A stretch of DNA of 64,000 nucleotides from the NCBI GenBank assembly GCA_039720395.1, contig CM077826.1, forward strand, positions 24,818,430-24,882,429, given 5' to 3'. Source of the stretch: Liquidambar formosana (taxonomy: Eukaryota; Streptophyta; Magnoliopsida; Saxifragales; Altingiaceae). Made by a program: the position numbers and the translations under genes. Below the pieces are notes generated by a model. The model worked only from the letters and a program-made list of their open reading frames with translations, was not told the DNA's origin and ran no database searches. Position 1 is the stretch's first letter. The number at the start of each line of letters is the position of its first letter. Below, piece after piece: positions 36,106 to 47,111 of this stretch.

Positions 36106-36849
36106 ACAATGATTTGAACTGGTCCTCACGTTTTGTTTTTTTTCTTCTACCTTATCCTTTTTGCTTCTCTCTCCATCCGTCAAGGCCATCACTCTCTCTA
36201 TTTTATCTTCTTCCATCTTCTCTCTCTTCCTCGACAACACCAGCAATAGTCTCTCTCCATCCGTCTTAACCCTCACTTTCCCTTTCTCTCTCTTCCTCCA
36301 TCTCACCTCTACACAAATAACACTGGCCACACACTCCTCCTTATGTCCCAATGCTCTCTCTCACTCTCTCTCTTCCTCTATAGATCTCGCTAGATCCGAA
36401 GTCGGATCTGAAGTGGCGCCAAATTTGAAGTGCTTCTCAGTCGTCACGCACCTCCTGTCAATGTTGTCTCTCACTCTCTCTCTTCCTCAACAACATCGAC
36501 GACACTCTCTCTTCCTCAATCACACCCCTGTACGTTTTCTCTGTTATTGCTGACGTCGTCGAAGAGACCACTACCGTGAGTCTAGTAATGATGGCATGGT
36601 TTGAAATTATTGATTTTATCTGTAAAAATTAAGATAAAATCAAGAGATTGCTACAAATAAAATCATGATTTCATCGGTGATTTTTTTTTTTTTTTTTGTG
36701 AATTTATCTGTGATATATTTTGATAAATTCATGAATTCATGATTTTATCAGTAAATTTTTGAATTTATCAATGATATATTCTTGATTTTATCTATAATTT
36801 TGTAAAATTATTTTAAATATATCGTAGAATTTTTTAGAATTTTTTTTAT
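36106..36849. other. CT-rich then AT-rich stretch, no gene
   Basis: 36130-36545 is pyrimidine-rich (CTCTCT runs) and gives long but low-complexity ORFs in both directions. 36600-36800 has loosely repeated GATTTTATC(T/A)GT words. Confidence 0.5.
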
Positions 36850-37125
36850 TATTTAAAATATATCGTTTAAGTAAATTTTGTAGTCATTTATAATCTCTAT
36901 TTCATTTTTATAAAATGTTTTATGAAAAAATAGGTCAAAAATCTACTTAAATGACAGATTTTGAAAAAAATATTATTTTACAAAATTGTTTAGAATAATG
37001 TTTGTTAGTAGAGACAAAGGCGGTTAGTTTTCAAGGAAGTTTTTTATATTTTTCATAAAATCTTAAAAAGTATAAACTAAGTGGGGGTGCCAAGGAATTT
37101 TTGTAGTAGCAATAGTTGCCCCCTT
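36850..37125. mobile_element. Diverged relative of the 33684 MITE
   Basis: It shares the order of words in the intact copy: ATATATCGTTTAAGTA, CATTTATAATCTCTATTTCATTTT, TCTACTTAAATGACAGATTTTG, then TTTTATATTTTTCATAAAATCTTAAAAA and a GTAGCAATAGTTGCC end. It is more diverged and the left end is lost. No target duplication is seen. Confidence 0.65.
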
Positions 37126-37700
37126 TCATCTTTTGGTAAAAACTAAATCACCAATTGAATTAAACCTCCATTCAACAAAACCGAAACATTGCCAATGGAT
37201 AGTTAGTGTCGGTTGCAAATATGGAAAAACTTATTTCCTCGGTTTGGTTGGTTTGGTCCAAAAAACCCCTTCACACAAACCGAAACTGAACCAATTACAT
37301 CCCTAGGAACGATCCCGATCATAGAATATAATTTGGAATATAAAATGTGCTATAGAAAGGGGAGTGTGGTTCCAATATTTTTTTGGAGCATTGCAATCGT
37401 GCATCATTTACGGATGACAATGATTGTTTGAGATGGTTCGGAATATCTTGAACTAGAAAAAACTTTGGGTGATTTTGTTGTTATGCCTTGGGAGTCATAG
37501 GCTCATAGTATGAGAGTGAAGGGTTTATCCTAACTTCGGCTGATTTTGTTGTTATGCCCTTGTACTCAATTTAGAATTTATCCTAACAACGTTGGGTGAT
37601 TTTGTACTCTATTTAGGGTTTATATTGTTTAAGTCACGTGTAACGATATATTTTCTCACTACTATTACCTCCAATTCTCCAAATAAAAAAATTTAATTAT
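37126..37700. other. No gene; hAT-terminus-like fragment and diverged direct repeats
   Basis: 37140-37310 has ACCGAAAC and CGGTTTGG words, and an inverted CTAGGGATGTAATTGG terminus near 37303, suggesting a hAT remnant. 37460-37620 has three diverged copies of GGGTGATTTTGTTGTTATGCC. Confidence 0.4.
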
Positions 37701-38003
37701 GGCCTGTTTGGTTGTTCAATTTGAAATTAAATAATTCAAGAAATTTTATATAGTATTGAAGATATATTCCATCATTTTGAATTAATAAATTCAAGAAAAT
37801 GATAGTTATCATCACAAATAAGAGTGGCAATTCAAAATAATGGTTATTTTATGAATTCTTTAAAATTGATTCTACAACATCAACTATAGTGATAACTACA
37901 ACATTTTAAAATATTTTAATTCAAGGTGATAGTTTTATGCCTTCTACCCTGTATATAAAATTTCTTAAATTGTTTAATTTTGAATTGGACAACCAAACAC
38001 ACC
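37701..38003. mobile_element. MITE with about 52-bp inverted termini
   Basis: The left end GGCCTGTTTGGTTGTTCAAT pairs with the inverted right end GGTGTGTTTGGTTGTCCAAT. The match continues through AAATTAAA-AATT-AAGAAATTTTATATA on both arms. GGCCTGTTTGG termini occur in PIF/Harbinger and hAT MITEs. The flanks do not give a clear duplication, so the class is open. Confidence 0.75.
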
Positions 38004-38781
38004 ATATGTATGTCGTGTTAATTGGGCCTCAATAATTATGTTCCTATGCGAATGTGTGAGTGTGAGAATTATGTTGTATGTATTTCTTCTCAATTGACTT
38101 CGAAAAAAATAATTTAAAAAGAAAAACATTAAAAAAACGACAACAATAAAAAATCAAAACGTAAAAAGAGGCCACATAGGTCCCATTAACCCATGGGAGC
38201 CAATAATATTTCCTCCCTTAACATACGTACCTAGCAAAGACAATTTTTACTTGACTTTGCCTAAGCTCTTGAAATTATTCAATCTCAAAGGAACATTGTA
38301 GGAAGCCCACTTTGTGGGGTTCGCATCCAAAGACCCGTCAAGGGGATTTGGATTTGGTGCAGGCCGCGTCAAGGTGTCAACTTCACAACATGGAAAATGA
38401 CGAAGTGCCTTACCTACTGACCCAAAAACCGAACATTTCCATGAAATTCCTATCGAGACTTTGACCATTAAAAAATGAAATTACACCTCTTTATATCCTA
38501 CCCGGAAAGAAAAAAATTCTCCCACAAATTGAAGAAGAAGAAGAAGGCCAGCACAACTTCCTCAAAGAGTATGTATGTATGTATGTATGTATGCTTTTTG
38601 TTATTTTATTGATTTTCCATTTCTTCTTGTGATACTAGCCAGTCATAGGCTGTTGGTATCTCAAGATGCTATGACCATTTTTTTTTTTTTTTTTTGATTT
38701 GGTGATCAGAAAATTGATATTGATTTTTTCTTTCAAGTTTATTGATTGTTTGATCAAATCTTATTACAGAAGAATAACAAG
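38004..38781. other. Upstream region of the F-box gene
   Basis: It holds an (ATGT)n microsatellite (38571-38593) and a T tract (38677-38694). A TTATTACAG acceptor-like site (38761-38769) lies just upstream of the chosen F-box start, so an untranslated first exon is possible. There is no other gene. Confidence 0.45.
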
Positions 38782-39972
38782 ATGATTCCACGCTTCAATC
38801 ACGGCAATAAACAAGCCTCGATGATTCTCAACGACAACGATGTCATAATAGAAATTCTCTCTCGGTTACCCTTATTGGCTTTGTTGAGATTCAAGTCTGT
38901 TTGCAAATGGTGGTACCATCTCATATCCGACCCCATCTTCATCTCCAATTACACCCGTCGCAATCCCCATCACCGTGTCTTTGGATTATTCTTACAGAAA
39001 TTCTTTTTCCTTCAAATGAATTCAGATTTAGAGTTCATTACTCTAGGTGGGAAAACCGATGCTGCCCCCGAGCCATCCCTCTCTTTTATTGAGGACGAGA
39101 GTGGTGTTTGCATAGACCATTCGTCCAGGGGTCTACTAATCTGCAGCAGCTTCCGATGCCATGAAACAGACCGAACGTACTACGTTTGTAAACCGACAAC
39201 CAAGCAATATATTGCACTTCCAAGGCCTGGATGCCAAAGGGTCATTGGCATAAACATTGCATTTGATGCTCGCAGTTTACCCCCCTACCAAGTTATTTGC
39301 ATTTGCGATTCTGAACTCTCGTCCCATCATCGCCAGATCAAAATATACAGTCCCAGAACTGGGTCTTGGAGATTATCGGGAAAGCCTTTCATTGCATCAG
39401 ATGATTTGCTATTTAAAAGGGGAGTGTATTGGAGAGGTGCATTGCATTGGGTTGGTAAGGGAAAATTGTCTCTCTGGTTTGACATTGAACAAGAGCTTCT
39501 GTTTTCAATGCCAATGCCTCCTATCACTGAAGGGCGAAAAGAGAGGAGACTGATGTATTTTGGTGAATCGGGTGGGCATTTATATCTGATTCAGTATGAC
39601 CCTCAGGCTACTTTCTTGGATGTTTTGGAGATGAGCAGAGACCACTCTGGTTGGTTTGTGAAGTACCACGTTGATCTAGGCGCAATTGCAGCCGAGTATT
39701 CCCAGATGCTGAGGGGAAACGTTCCTATCATCCATAGTTTCGTGTTCTCTGTTTTGCATATTCTCCACCGGCGGCAAGTAGGCGAAAATGAAGAGGAGTC
39801 TTTCATGATGCTGCATATTCCAGGCAAGTTCATTTTGTACAATTTTACGAGTCATACATTCATGGAGTTTGGTGACATACCGCCTCCTCTCAGGAGCATG
39901 GACAGGCACGCGGGATTAAGGTATACATGGGAGGAAGTCTTTCCATACAGCAACACGTTATGTTTTCTTTGA
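38782..39972 (+). CDS. F-box protein (At5g07610-like)
   Basis: An intact 396-residue single-exon ORF. I chose the ATG at 38782 (MIPRFN); the frame is open upstream to 38746 but without another ATG. An F-box lies at residues 18-60 (NDNDVIIEILSRLPL..LLRFKSVCKWWYHLISDP). The remainder is an F-box-associated propeller-like domain, with SRGLLICSS (about 116), YYVCKPTTKQYIALP (about 133) and GVYWRGALHWVGK (about 213). F-box proteins recruit substrates to SCF ubiquitin ligases through SKP1/ASK; the target here cannot be read from sequence. Length and domain order match the plant family, and there are no breaks, so it is probably functional. Confidence 0.92.
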   Translation: MIPRFNHGNKQASMILNDNDVIIEILSRLPLLALLRFKSVCKWWYHLISDPIFISNYTRRNPHHRVFGLFLQKFFFLQMNSDLEFITLGGKTDAAPEPSLSFIEDESGVCIDHSSRGLLICSSFRCHETDRTYYVCKPTTKQYIALPRPGCQRVIGINIAFDARSLPPYQVICICDSELSSHHRQIKIYSPRTGSWRLSGKPFIASDDLLFKRGVYWRGALHWVGKGKLSLWFDIEQELLFSMPMPPITEGRKERRLMYFGESGGHLYLIQYDPQATFLDVLEMSRDHSGWFVKYHVDLGAIAAEYSQMLRGNVPIIHSFVFSVLHILHRRQVGENEEESFMMLHIPGKFILYNFTSHTFMEFGDIPPPLRSMDRHAGLRYTWEEVFPYSNTLCFL

Positions 39973-40868
39973 TGATCATTGTTACCAGGCTGCTTAAATC
40001 ATGTGTATGTTCAACAACAGCTCCGAACAGCTCCGATCAGATGAAGAAGTGTTGATATGAGTTATATCAGTACCTGCATTTGTGATTGTACTCTATGCAT
40101 TGATAGATTACGGCGCACAAGCGAATATTGTTTGGGTGATTCTTGTGTCTTCCAATTTGTTATGTTACTAGAGAGTTAGACATAGTTAAAATGTTAATGA
40201 ATTGAAGCTATTTCCAAAGAAATAGATGGGAGATTAATCATTCTAATATTACTTAGCCTAGCCAAGTGAAAAATTCAAGGATTAATGTTCCTTAAAGGAT
40301 GACATTACATTTGTCTTGTTCCTAACACAGTATTCGCTTGAACACTGTAAAAACTCTTTTATGACATTTTTTGCACACAGTGAAAACTTCTTTTTGCTGT
40401 AGTGAAGCAACCTCCAGAAAAAGAAAAGAAAAGAAAAGAAAGGTTCGTCTTCGTTTTCTCCATTTATCTAATTCATCCATTAACTTGATCGTCAAAACGA
40501 CTAAGCATAGGTGTGGCGGGTCAGTGTAGGTCAAAGATCAACAGGAAGATCCCATGCCTTGATCAATTAATTTCAAGGTACCTATCTCCTACAAACATAA
40601 TCTAAGAGTTTACCATCCCCTCTCACTAGGACGTGGACAGCCAGAAGGTTGTCGAAATATCGCACATCCCAATAAAAATTTCATTGTGCATATAAGGCCA
40701 GTAGGCTGCTCAAATGAACTCAAAATGGTCCTAAATTTGATGTGAGGGTTTCATGTGACCGCTCATTTCTTTCAAACAATAAAAATTCTATTATCTACAT
40801 GACACTGGTAGGCTGCTCAAAATCGCCTCACTATTTTTAGACCCAAAAATAAAAAATTACGTTTCAAT
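39973..40868. other. 3' flank of the F-box gene, no other gene
   Basis: An (AAAAG)n run at 40420-40441. The phrase AGTAGGCTGCTCAAA (40700) and a variant (40809) recur, with a relative at 47392 just past the Copia element, so the target region had local repeats. No supported ORF. Confidence 0.5.
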
Positions 40869-41162
40869 TATTGTAAAACCAAGAATTTAGAACAAGTTGT
40901 AAGGAGAATAAAATTTCTCATTCATCTTCTTTCTCTTTCTTTCTCTCCAAATACATCACTCTTCTTTCTCTCCGAATACATCACTCTTCTTTCTCTCCGA
41001 ATACCTCTTCTCTTCTTTCTCCCCTTCCCCTTTTATCTTTGTTTGCATTTATTCCTCATGATGGGATTACCTAACCCACTTATGATGGTGTTCCCATTAT
41101 CACAAAGTGGAGGGGGTGTGGACATCCACTCAATGTCCACTCAATGTTTAATATTCATAACA
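40869..41162 (-). repeat. 3' LTR of the Copia element (294 bp)
   Basis: On minus it starts TGTTATGAATATTAAAC and ends TTTTACAATA. It matches 47112-47379 almost base for base apart from 26 extra bases in the pyrimidine-rich block at about 40975-41030. No clear TATA box is seen. Confidence 0.92.
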
Positions 41163-41420
41163 CTCCCCCTTGGATGTCCACCAAACTAAGATAATGTGCC
41201 TCGTTAAAACCTTACTAGAAAAACCCAGTGGGAAAAAACTAGTGAAGGAAAAAGAGTACAACATTTTTGTAAATCTTAGAGTGGTGTTGGACGCACTAAA
41301 GAAACTGCCTCATTAAAACCTTGCCAGGAAAACCCAATGGGACAAAACCTAGGCGAAGGAAAAAGAGTACAGCGTGCATATGTCCAAAAATGAATACTCC
41401 CCCTGATAAGAAGATAAGTA

Positions 41421-43690
41421 TTAACTTAACTGATCGCAAACCCGACGCATTCCAATGCCATATACCAATTTCTTGAATGTTGACGATGGTAAGGCCTTGG
41501 TGAATAAATCCGCAAGATTATCAGTGGAACGTATTTGCTTCACATCAATTTCATGCCTCTGCTGGAGTTCATGAGTGTAGAAGAACTTTGGTGAAATGTG
41601 TTTGGTTCTATCACCTTTGATGTATCCTCTTTGAATTTGTGCAATACATGCAGCATTATCTTCATAAATTGTTGTTGGCATACTTTTAATCAGAGGTAAC
41701 CCACATGTGTCTCGAATGTGATGGGCTACAGATCTTAACCATACACATTCACGACTTGCTTCATGGAGTGCAAGTATCTCAGAGTGATTAGAAGATGTAG
41801 CAATTAGAGTCTGCTTTGTAGATCGCCAAGAGATCGCTGTATTGCCACATGTAAATACATACCCTGTTTGTGAGCGAGCTTTGTGAGGATCAGAAAGGTA
41901 TCCAGAATCTGCATATCCTTCTAAACAAGGACCACGGGCTAATTCCTTTGAGTAAAACAAACCCATATCTGTAGTTCCACGAAGGTAGCGTAAAATATGT
42001 TTAATACCATTCCAGTGCGGTCGAGTTGGAGCAGAACTGAATCTTGCTAATAAGTTGACTGAAAATGCTATATCAGGCCTAGTGCATTGTGCAAAATATA
42101 ACAAAACACCTATTGCACTAAGATATGGTACTTCAGGACCAAGTAGCATTTCATTATCTTCTTTGGGGCGAAATTGATCTTTCTTAATATCAAGAGATCG
42201 AACCACCATGGAAGAACTTAGTGGATGCGCTTTATCCATATTAATACCTTTTCGGTATAAGCTGATTGATGGATAAGAATTCCATTTGATTTATGCTCGA
42301 TCTGCAGGCCGAGACAATATTTTGTTCTCCCTAAATTTTTCATCTCAAATTCTTTTTTCAAATATTCAGCAGCTTTCATGAGCTCTTCAGGAGTCCCAAT
42401 TAAATTTATATCATCAACATAGATTGCAATGATGGCGAATCCAGATTCTGATTTCTTTATAAATACACAAGGGCATATAGGATTATTAATATATCCTTCT
42501 TTAACTAAGTACTCACTGAGACGATTATACCACATTCTTCCAGATTGTTTTAATCCATACAAGGATCGTCTCAGTTTAATTGAGTACATATTTCGGAGTT
42601 TGTGATGTATTTGCTTCAGGCAATTTGAATCCTTCAGGGATTTTCATATATATATCTGCATCTAACTTTCCATATAAATATGCAGTAACTACGTCCATAA
42701 GATGCATGTCAAGTCCTTCTGAGACTGACAGACTAATTAAATATCGAAATGTAATGGCATCCATTACAGGTGAATATGTTTCTTCATAATTAATCCCAGG
42801 TTTCTGCAGGAAACCTTGTGCTACTAAACGAGCTTTATATCTGATGGTCTCATTTTTATCATTACGCTTTTTTACAAACACCCATTTGTAACCCACGGGT
42901 TTCACATCATTGGGTGTTAGGACTACAGGTCCAAATACTTTACGTTTTTTCTAGCGAATCCAATTCTGCTTGGATTGCTTCTTACCACTTTAACCAATCA
43001 GGTCTACTGTGACATTCGTCTACAGTGCGTGGTTCGAGATCATAATCATCTTTCGAAATTTCAGTAGCTACTGCAAAAGAAAATACATAATTAATAACCA
43101 CTTCTGAGCGATCCCACAATTCTTTTGTACATGTATAGTTGATGGAAATTTCTTCATTTCCATGTACATATGCCTCTTTATTGTTTTCTGTCTCTTCAGG
43201 GACATTTTCCTCTTCAGGAGTTATTAAATAAGAATTTGTGGGAATATTTATTTCTTGTTCAATAGCCTCTTCCGGAGTACTATTTTCTATATTTTGTTGC
43301 TCTTTTATTTTCCTCTTCCGGGGAACTAAATCTTTTGATCCCAAGGGTCTACCACGCTTCAGGCGTGTAGTAGATGATTCATTTGCTGCAATAATAGTAG
43401 ACTTACCAATTGGTACATTGATCTTTGCTGGTGTGTTTGCAGCCGGTATATAAGACTTAGTTATTTTTGCTACGTCTGTAAATGCATCAGGCATTTGATT
43501 AGCAATCTTCTGAAGATGAGTGATCCTCTGTACTTCAGTTTCACATTGAGCAGTACGTGGATCAAGATGGGACAAATATGGTACATTCCAAGAAAGTTCA
43601 CGTCGTTCTTCTATCAGTGGATTTCCTCCTCCTAACGACGGGAACTGTGTTTCATCAAAATGGCAATCTGCAAATCTTGCTGTAAAAACA
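41421..43690 (-). pseudogene. Copia pol remnant: integrase C-terminus, reverse transcriptase, RNase H
   Basis: Reading right to left on minus, it opens abruptly in the integrase C-terminal region (ARFADCHFDE, about 43670) and a basic/acidic linker (43575-42982). A TAA stop follows near 42985, then a shift near 42950. The reverse transcriptase is next (42905-42576: YKARLVAQGF; shift; 42589-42218 with the catalytic YVDD). A further shift leads to RNase H (42239-41421: GYADSGY, SSNHSEILAL), ending CDQLS at 41421. Domain order is Copia. The breaks make it inactive, and nothing of gag, protease or the integrase catalytic core remains in the element. Confidence 0.92.
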
Positions 43691-44233
43691 TCACTTTGTT
43701 AGTTTGGGGGTGTGAATTCTTACCTTACTATGATATTACCATTTATTTCACATTATATTTTTCTGGGCTCAAACCATTTGGGTTTCCTGTTCTTGTTGGT
43801 GTGAGAACAATGGGCTGGTATACTTTCTGCCTAATAACACTTGTTGGGCCTATCCAAACAAACCCACACAAGTGCCCAGTACCTGGTATGTCCAAGCCAT
43901 GGCACGCCTAACCCATTAGCCCAAGACCCTTATCTGTTAACCGACACAATTAGCATGATGAGGGGACTACAGTATCGAGATGTGATTAAAAGCAGCAGTA
44001 TTTTATCAAAAGGCAACATTATTGGCAGACGGTTGCAGATCTCGAGAGGATTAATTAATCCTTAATAGCATTGGATTCCCAACAATGCATTGGTTTTGCG
44101 ATCTGTTCTTGACTTGAGTGAGGGTGGTTTTTCTTTAAAAACCAGAGTTTGATTATAGGTGCTTAAACACTCTTCCCCAACCATTTAACCCTCAGAGAAA
44201 ACTCTCTTCTTCTAAATCCTCTCTTACGAACTC

Positions 44234-44842
44234 ATGGCCTCTTCTTCCTCTGCCCCACAAAACCGTCCTGACTTAAACACAACACCAACAACACAACCAG
44301 AGGTCTGGCACCCAAGGTTCCTAAATATTCACAACCAACCCCTTACAGTTGAGGATTCTGTAATTTACAATCTTGCAAACGCAACGGCAGTAGCGGAGGG
44401 ACTCATCACTCCTCGTGATGAGAGAATACTGGTTGGACGGTCTGACCTGGACATAATAAGAGACTCCATGGCTCTCAGCGCTCAGGCCACAACATTTACT
44501 GCTAACATGGCTCGGCGTTTGCACACCAGAAATGTGCACATGCAAAGTCTAAGTGACCAGGTCACTCGTCTCCAGGGGTTGCTCGATGGAGCCTATCGAA
44601 GGATGAGGGTTTTGAGAGCAGAGAATAGAGAGTTACAAAGAATAGTGGACTCCTATTCTAACAGACTCACACCAAGGGTCGAGGCACTAGAGAGGCTCGC
44701 TGATCAAATCATTGATCAAGAAAGGGTTCCGGGCAGCCCACAGAGGCAACCTCTAGTTGATCCCTCCAGTTCTACCCAAGGCCCACAAAGGCAACCCCCA
44801 ACTGATCCTTCTAGTTCTACCCAAAATGCTACTATTGAGTAG
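44234..44842 (+). CDS. Coiled-coil ORF of unknown function, antisense within the Copia element (202 aa)
   Basis: A clean ORF that I do not recognise. Residues 1-22 are Ser/Pro/Thr-rich. Residues 23-90 look like a folded helical region (EVWHPRFLNIHNQPLTVEDS). Residues 96-164 have heptad spacing of Leu/Val/Ile and many Arg/Glu, a predicted coiled coil. The C-terminus has two tandem 15-residue repeats (PQRQPxxDPSSSTQx, 169-183 and 184-198). A degenerate further copy of the coding end lies downstream at about 45350-45407. A pyrimidine-rich leader (44170-44230) precedes the ATG. It runs opposite to the Copia genes and takes up part of the place of gag and integrase. It might be captured host or other-element sequence. 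Confidence 0.6.
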   Translation: MASSSSAPQNRPDLNTTPTTQPEVWHPRFLNIHNQPLTVEDSVIYNLANATAVAEGLITPRDERILVGRSDLDIIRDSMALSAQATTFTANMARRLHTRNVHMQSLSDQVTRLQGLLDGAYRRMRVLRAENRELQRIVDSYSNRLTPRVEALERLADQIIDQERVPGSPQRQPLVDPSSSTQGPQRQPPTDPSSSTQNATIE

Positions 44843-45074
44843 CTCTCACTTTTCTTTTTCTTTTTTTGTTTTTTGTTTTTTGTTTTTTGTTTTTTTTTTT
44901 TTGTTGCTGCTACTAGAATGAAGATGGTTTTATTTGCTAAACTCAAAGAACAAACAGATAAAATAGCACACAAAATGAATGAACACAACAAAATACTATT
45001 CATAAATAGATAACACACTGGAATATTTAGCACAACTTCTAAACAGACGAATCAAAATAAAATAAAAATAATAA

Positions 45075-45257
45075 TTATCGAAAATACAAAACGTACACTA
45101 GCAACAAATAACATGGCAAAATTTCAAGAAAGACCAGAAATGGGACCACTGGCATAATTGGAATCTCCTCATGTACACAATAGTCCAATATCCAGAAGAT
45201 GAGTGGAATGACAACTAGGTACCATGGGAGCATGAAAGTGAAAAACCAATTCATCAT
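45075..45257 (-). CDS. Small two-helix membrane ORF within the Copia element (60 aa)
   Basis: The ORF converges on the coiled-coil ORF. It encodes two strongly hydrophobic segments (about residues 3-26 and 35-58) separated by an acidic CVHEEIP turn. A TATAAATA box lies on minus at about 45296-45303, and an AATAAA signal on minus at about 44930-44936, so promoter and poly-A signals bracket it. It is short, and a different frame also starts with ATG just upstream, so coding status is uncertain. No family is recognised. Confidence 0.4.
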   Translation of the reverse strand: MMNWFFTFMLPWYLVVIPLIFWILDYCVHEEIPIMPVVPFLVFLEILPCYLLLVYVLYFR

Positions 45258-45344
45258 TGCAGAGATGAGGGTTTTGGGGAGGAATAGCCATGATATTTAT
45301 AGAAAAGTCCTATTTTTTTTTATTACAACAGGGGAAGTATTCTT

Positions 45345-45407
45345 AATGGGCTGCAGAGACAATCTCCAGTTGGTCTCTCTAGTTCTCAAAATGCTACTAA
45401 TAAGTAG
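45345..45407 (+). pseudogene. Second, truncated copy of the coiled-coil ORF's 3' end
   Basis: The reading LQRQSP-GLSSSQNATNK-stop parallels the end of the ORF at 44234-44842 (PQRQPP-DPSSSTQNATIE-stop). About 500 bp separate the two copies. It shows that the segment was duplicated or that an insertion separated two copies. Confidence 0.65.
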
Positions 45408-45929
45408 CAAAAAAAAATCTGTAATTTGCTCCAAGTACAATGACCAAATCTGAAATTTTAGTAAAAACAATTTGTGATGCGTATAAATGAATTTTTATTT
45501 GTTCAATCCAGAAAGAAATGGGCTTTGGGGTTTATATCACTTAAAATTATATCAAATGTACTTTGTAACCTCAAAATTTGGTAGAGAAATACCTAGCAAA
45601 ACCCATTCAAAAATATTTTTCAATATTGAGTTAGTGCTGTCTAGCAGAAATCCCAGATTCAGGTGTACCACGAAATAATTACGCAAAAAATATCAAATGG
45701 TCACCCAATGACACGAAAATTGGTAGGATGTTAGCCCAACAAGTCAGTGACAAAATCCAATTCGTTTCATCTCAAAATCATAACTAGAACTAAAGTTATG
45801 AATTAAATGGTAAAATGGGTTCGTGCTGTCAACACAGTATAATACACAAAACCTCAACCATGTATTTACTTAAAACATTTATCTCGTAAGTTTATTCTAT
45901 AAACCGATGCTTATTTCTTCAGTGTCATT
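45408..45929. other. Non-coding cargo between ORF remnants and hairpin array
   Basis: Nothing coding is supported. It separates the cargo ORFs from the tandem array; its origin is unclear. Confidence 0.4.
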
Positions 45930-46404
45930 CCACTTCTAGTGGTTTGGTATTTTATTTTTCCACACCAAATATATTCATTCCACTTCTGGTGGTTTGATAT
46001 TTTATTGCTCCACTTCTAGTGGTTTGGTATTTCATTGATCCACTTCTAGTGGTTTGGTATTTTATTTTTCCACACCAAATATATTCATTCCACTTCTGGT
46101 GGTTTGATATTTCATTGCTCCACTTCTAGTGGTTTAGTATTTCATTAATCCACTTCTAGTGGTTTGGTATTTCATTGATCCACTTCTAGTGGTTTGGTAT
46201 TTTATTACTCCACTTCTAGTGGTTTAGTATTCCACTTCTAGTGGTTTGGTATTTTATTACTCCACACCAAATATATTCATTCCACTTCTAGTGGTTTGAT
46301 ATTTCATTAATCCACTTCTAGTGGTTTGGTATTTTATTACTCCACACCAAATATATTCATTCCACTTCTAGTGGTTTGATATTTCATTAATCCACTTCTA
46401 GTGG
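45930..46404. repeat. Tandem array of 14 hairpin-forming repeats
   Basis: The 13-base core CCACTTCTAGTGG (arms CCACT/AGTGG, loop TCT; two copies have TGG for TAG) occurs 14 times. Start positions are 45930, 45980, 46010, 46040, 46090, 46120, 46150, 46180, 46210, 46232, 46282, 46312, 46362 and 46392. Spacing is 30 bp, or 50 bp where a TCCACACCAAATATATTCAT block is inserted, and once 22 bp. Linkers read TTTGGTATTTTATT or close variants. It lies in the 5' leader region of the Copia element on minus. Confidence 0.95.
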
Positions 46405-47111
46405 TTTTTATCATAAAATGACATACTTTAAGCTGACACAGTGAAGTTACCAGTAAATCTGAGAGACGTTGACTGACAACAGAGGTGACGTTGACAGTCA
46501 ATTCGTAGTAAAACAAGAGCAGATTTTTGTGTGTTTTTCTATGCTAACTAAAGCAAAAGTTAAGATGCACCCACGAATTTTCACCAAAATTTTACAAGCA
46601 TCTAAAGAAGTTGCATAACACATAATAGAAAAATATATTACTCAATTTAATTTGGTCATTATTGACCATCACTTTATTCAATTAAATTGAGACTTTATTC
46701 ATTATTTCTAAAACTTCAGGTTTTGAAATTTGTCTCTTACTTCAGGAAGAGAACAGATGAATAATAACTTTTTTTTTTTTTTATAGAAAACTTCTGGTTT
46801 TCAAATCTTTCTCTTACTTCAGGAAGAGAAGATGAATTATCACTCCTTTTATTTATTTATAAAACTTCAAGTTTTATATTTAAATCTTCTCTTGCTTCAG
46901 GAAGAGAAGATGGATTCATCCATTCAAGTATATAATTTAGAGTAAAAACCAATCCACAACCAAATTGGTTAAGAGCATACCAACTTACCACAATCAAATT
47001 GGTTTAGAACTTACCAACTTACCAACTTACCGCAACCAAATTGGTTAAGAAAGAAGATGGTGGTAGTATGATATTGCTCCCAAATTCCTTGAGCAATTCG
47101 TGCTGATAACG
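46405..47111 (-). other. Copia 5' leader region
   Basis: Non-coding. On minus it contains three repeats of TCTTCTCTTCCTGAAG(C/T)AAGAG with paired AACTTGAAGTTTTA-type words (46680-46915), and three repeats of AACCAATTTG(G/A)TTG with GGTAAGTTGG (46950-47045). These sit between the LTR/primer-binding region and the hairpin array. Confidence 0.6.

Noticed and set aside
36161..36553. 130-codon ORF and its minus-strand counterpart (36082-36351)
   Set aside because: Both arise from a CT-rich low-complexity stretch and have no domain features.
38746..38781. Upstream start of the F-box ORF
   Set aside because: The first codon there is TTG, not ATG, and an acceptor-like TTATTACAG lies in this stretch.
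45930..46404. CRISPR-like array (palindromic repeats at even spacing)
   Set aside because: The spacers are themselves repeated and AT-rich, the locus lies inside a plant Copia element, and there are no cas genes. It is a tandem repeat.
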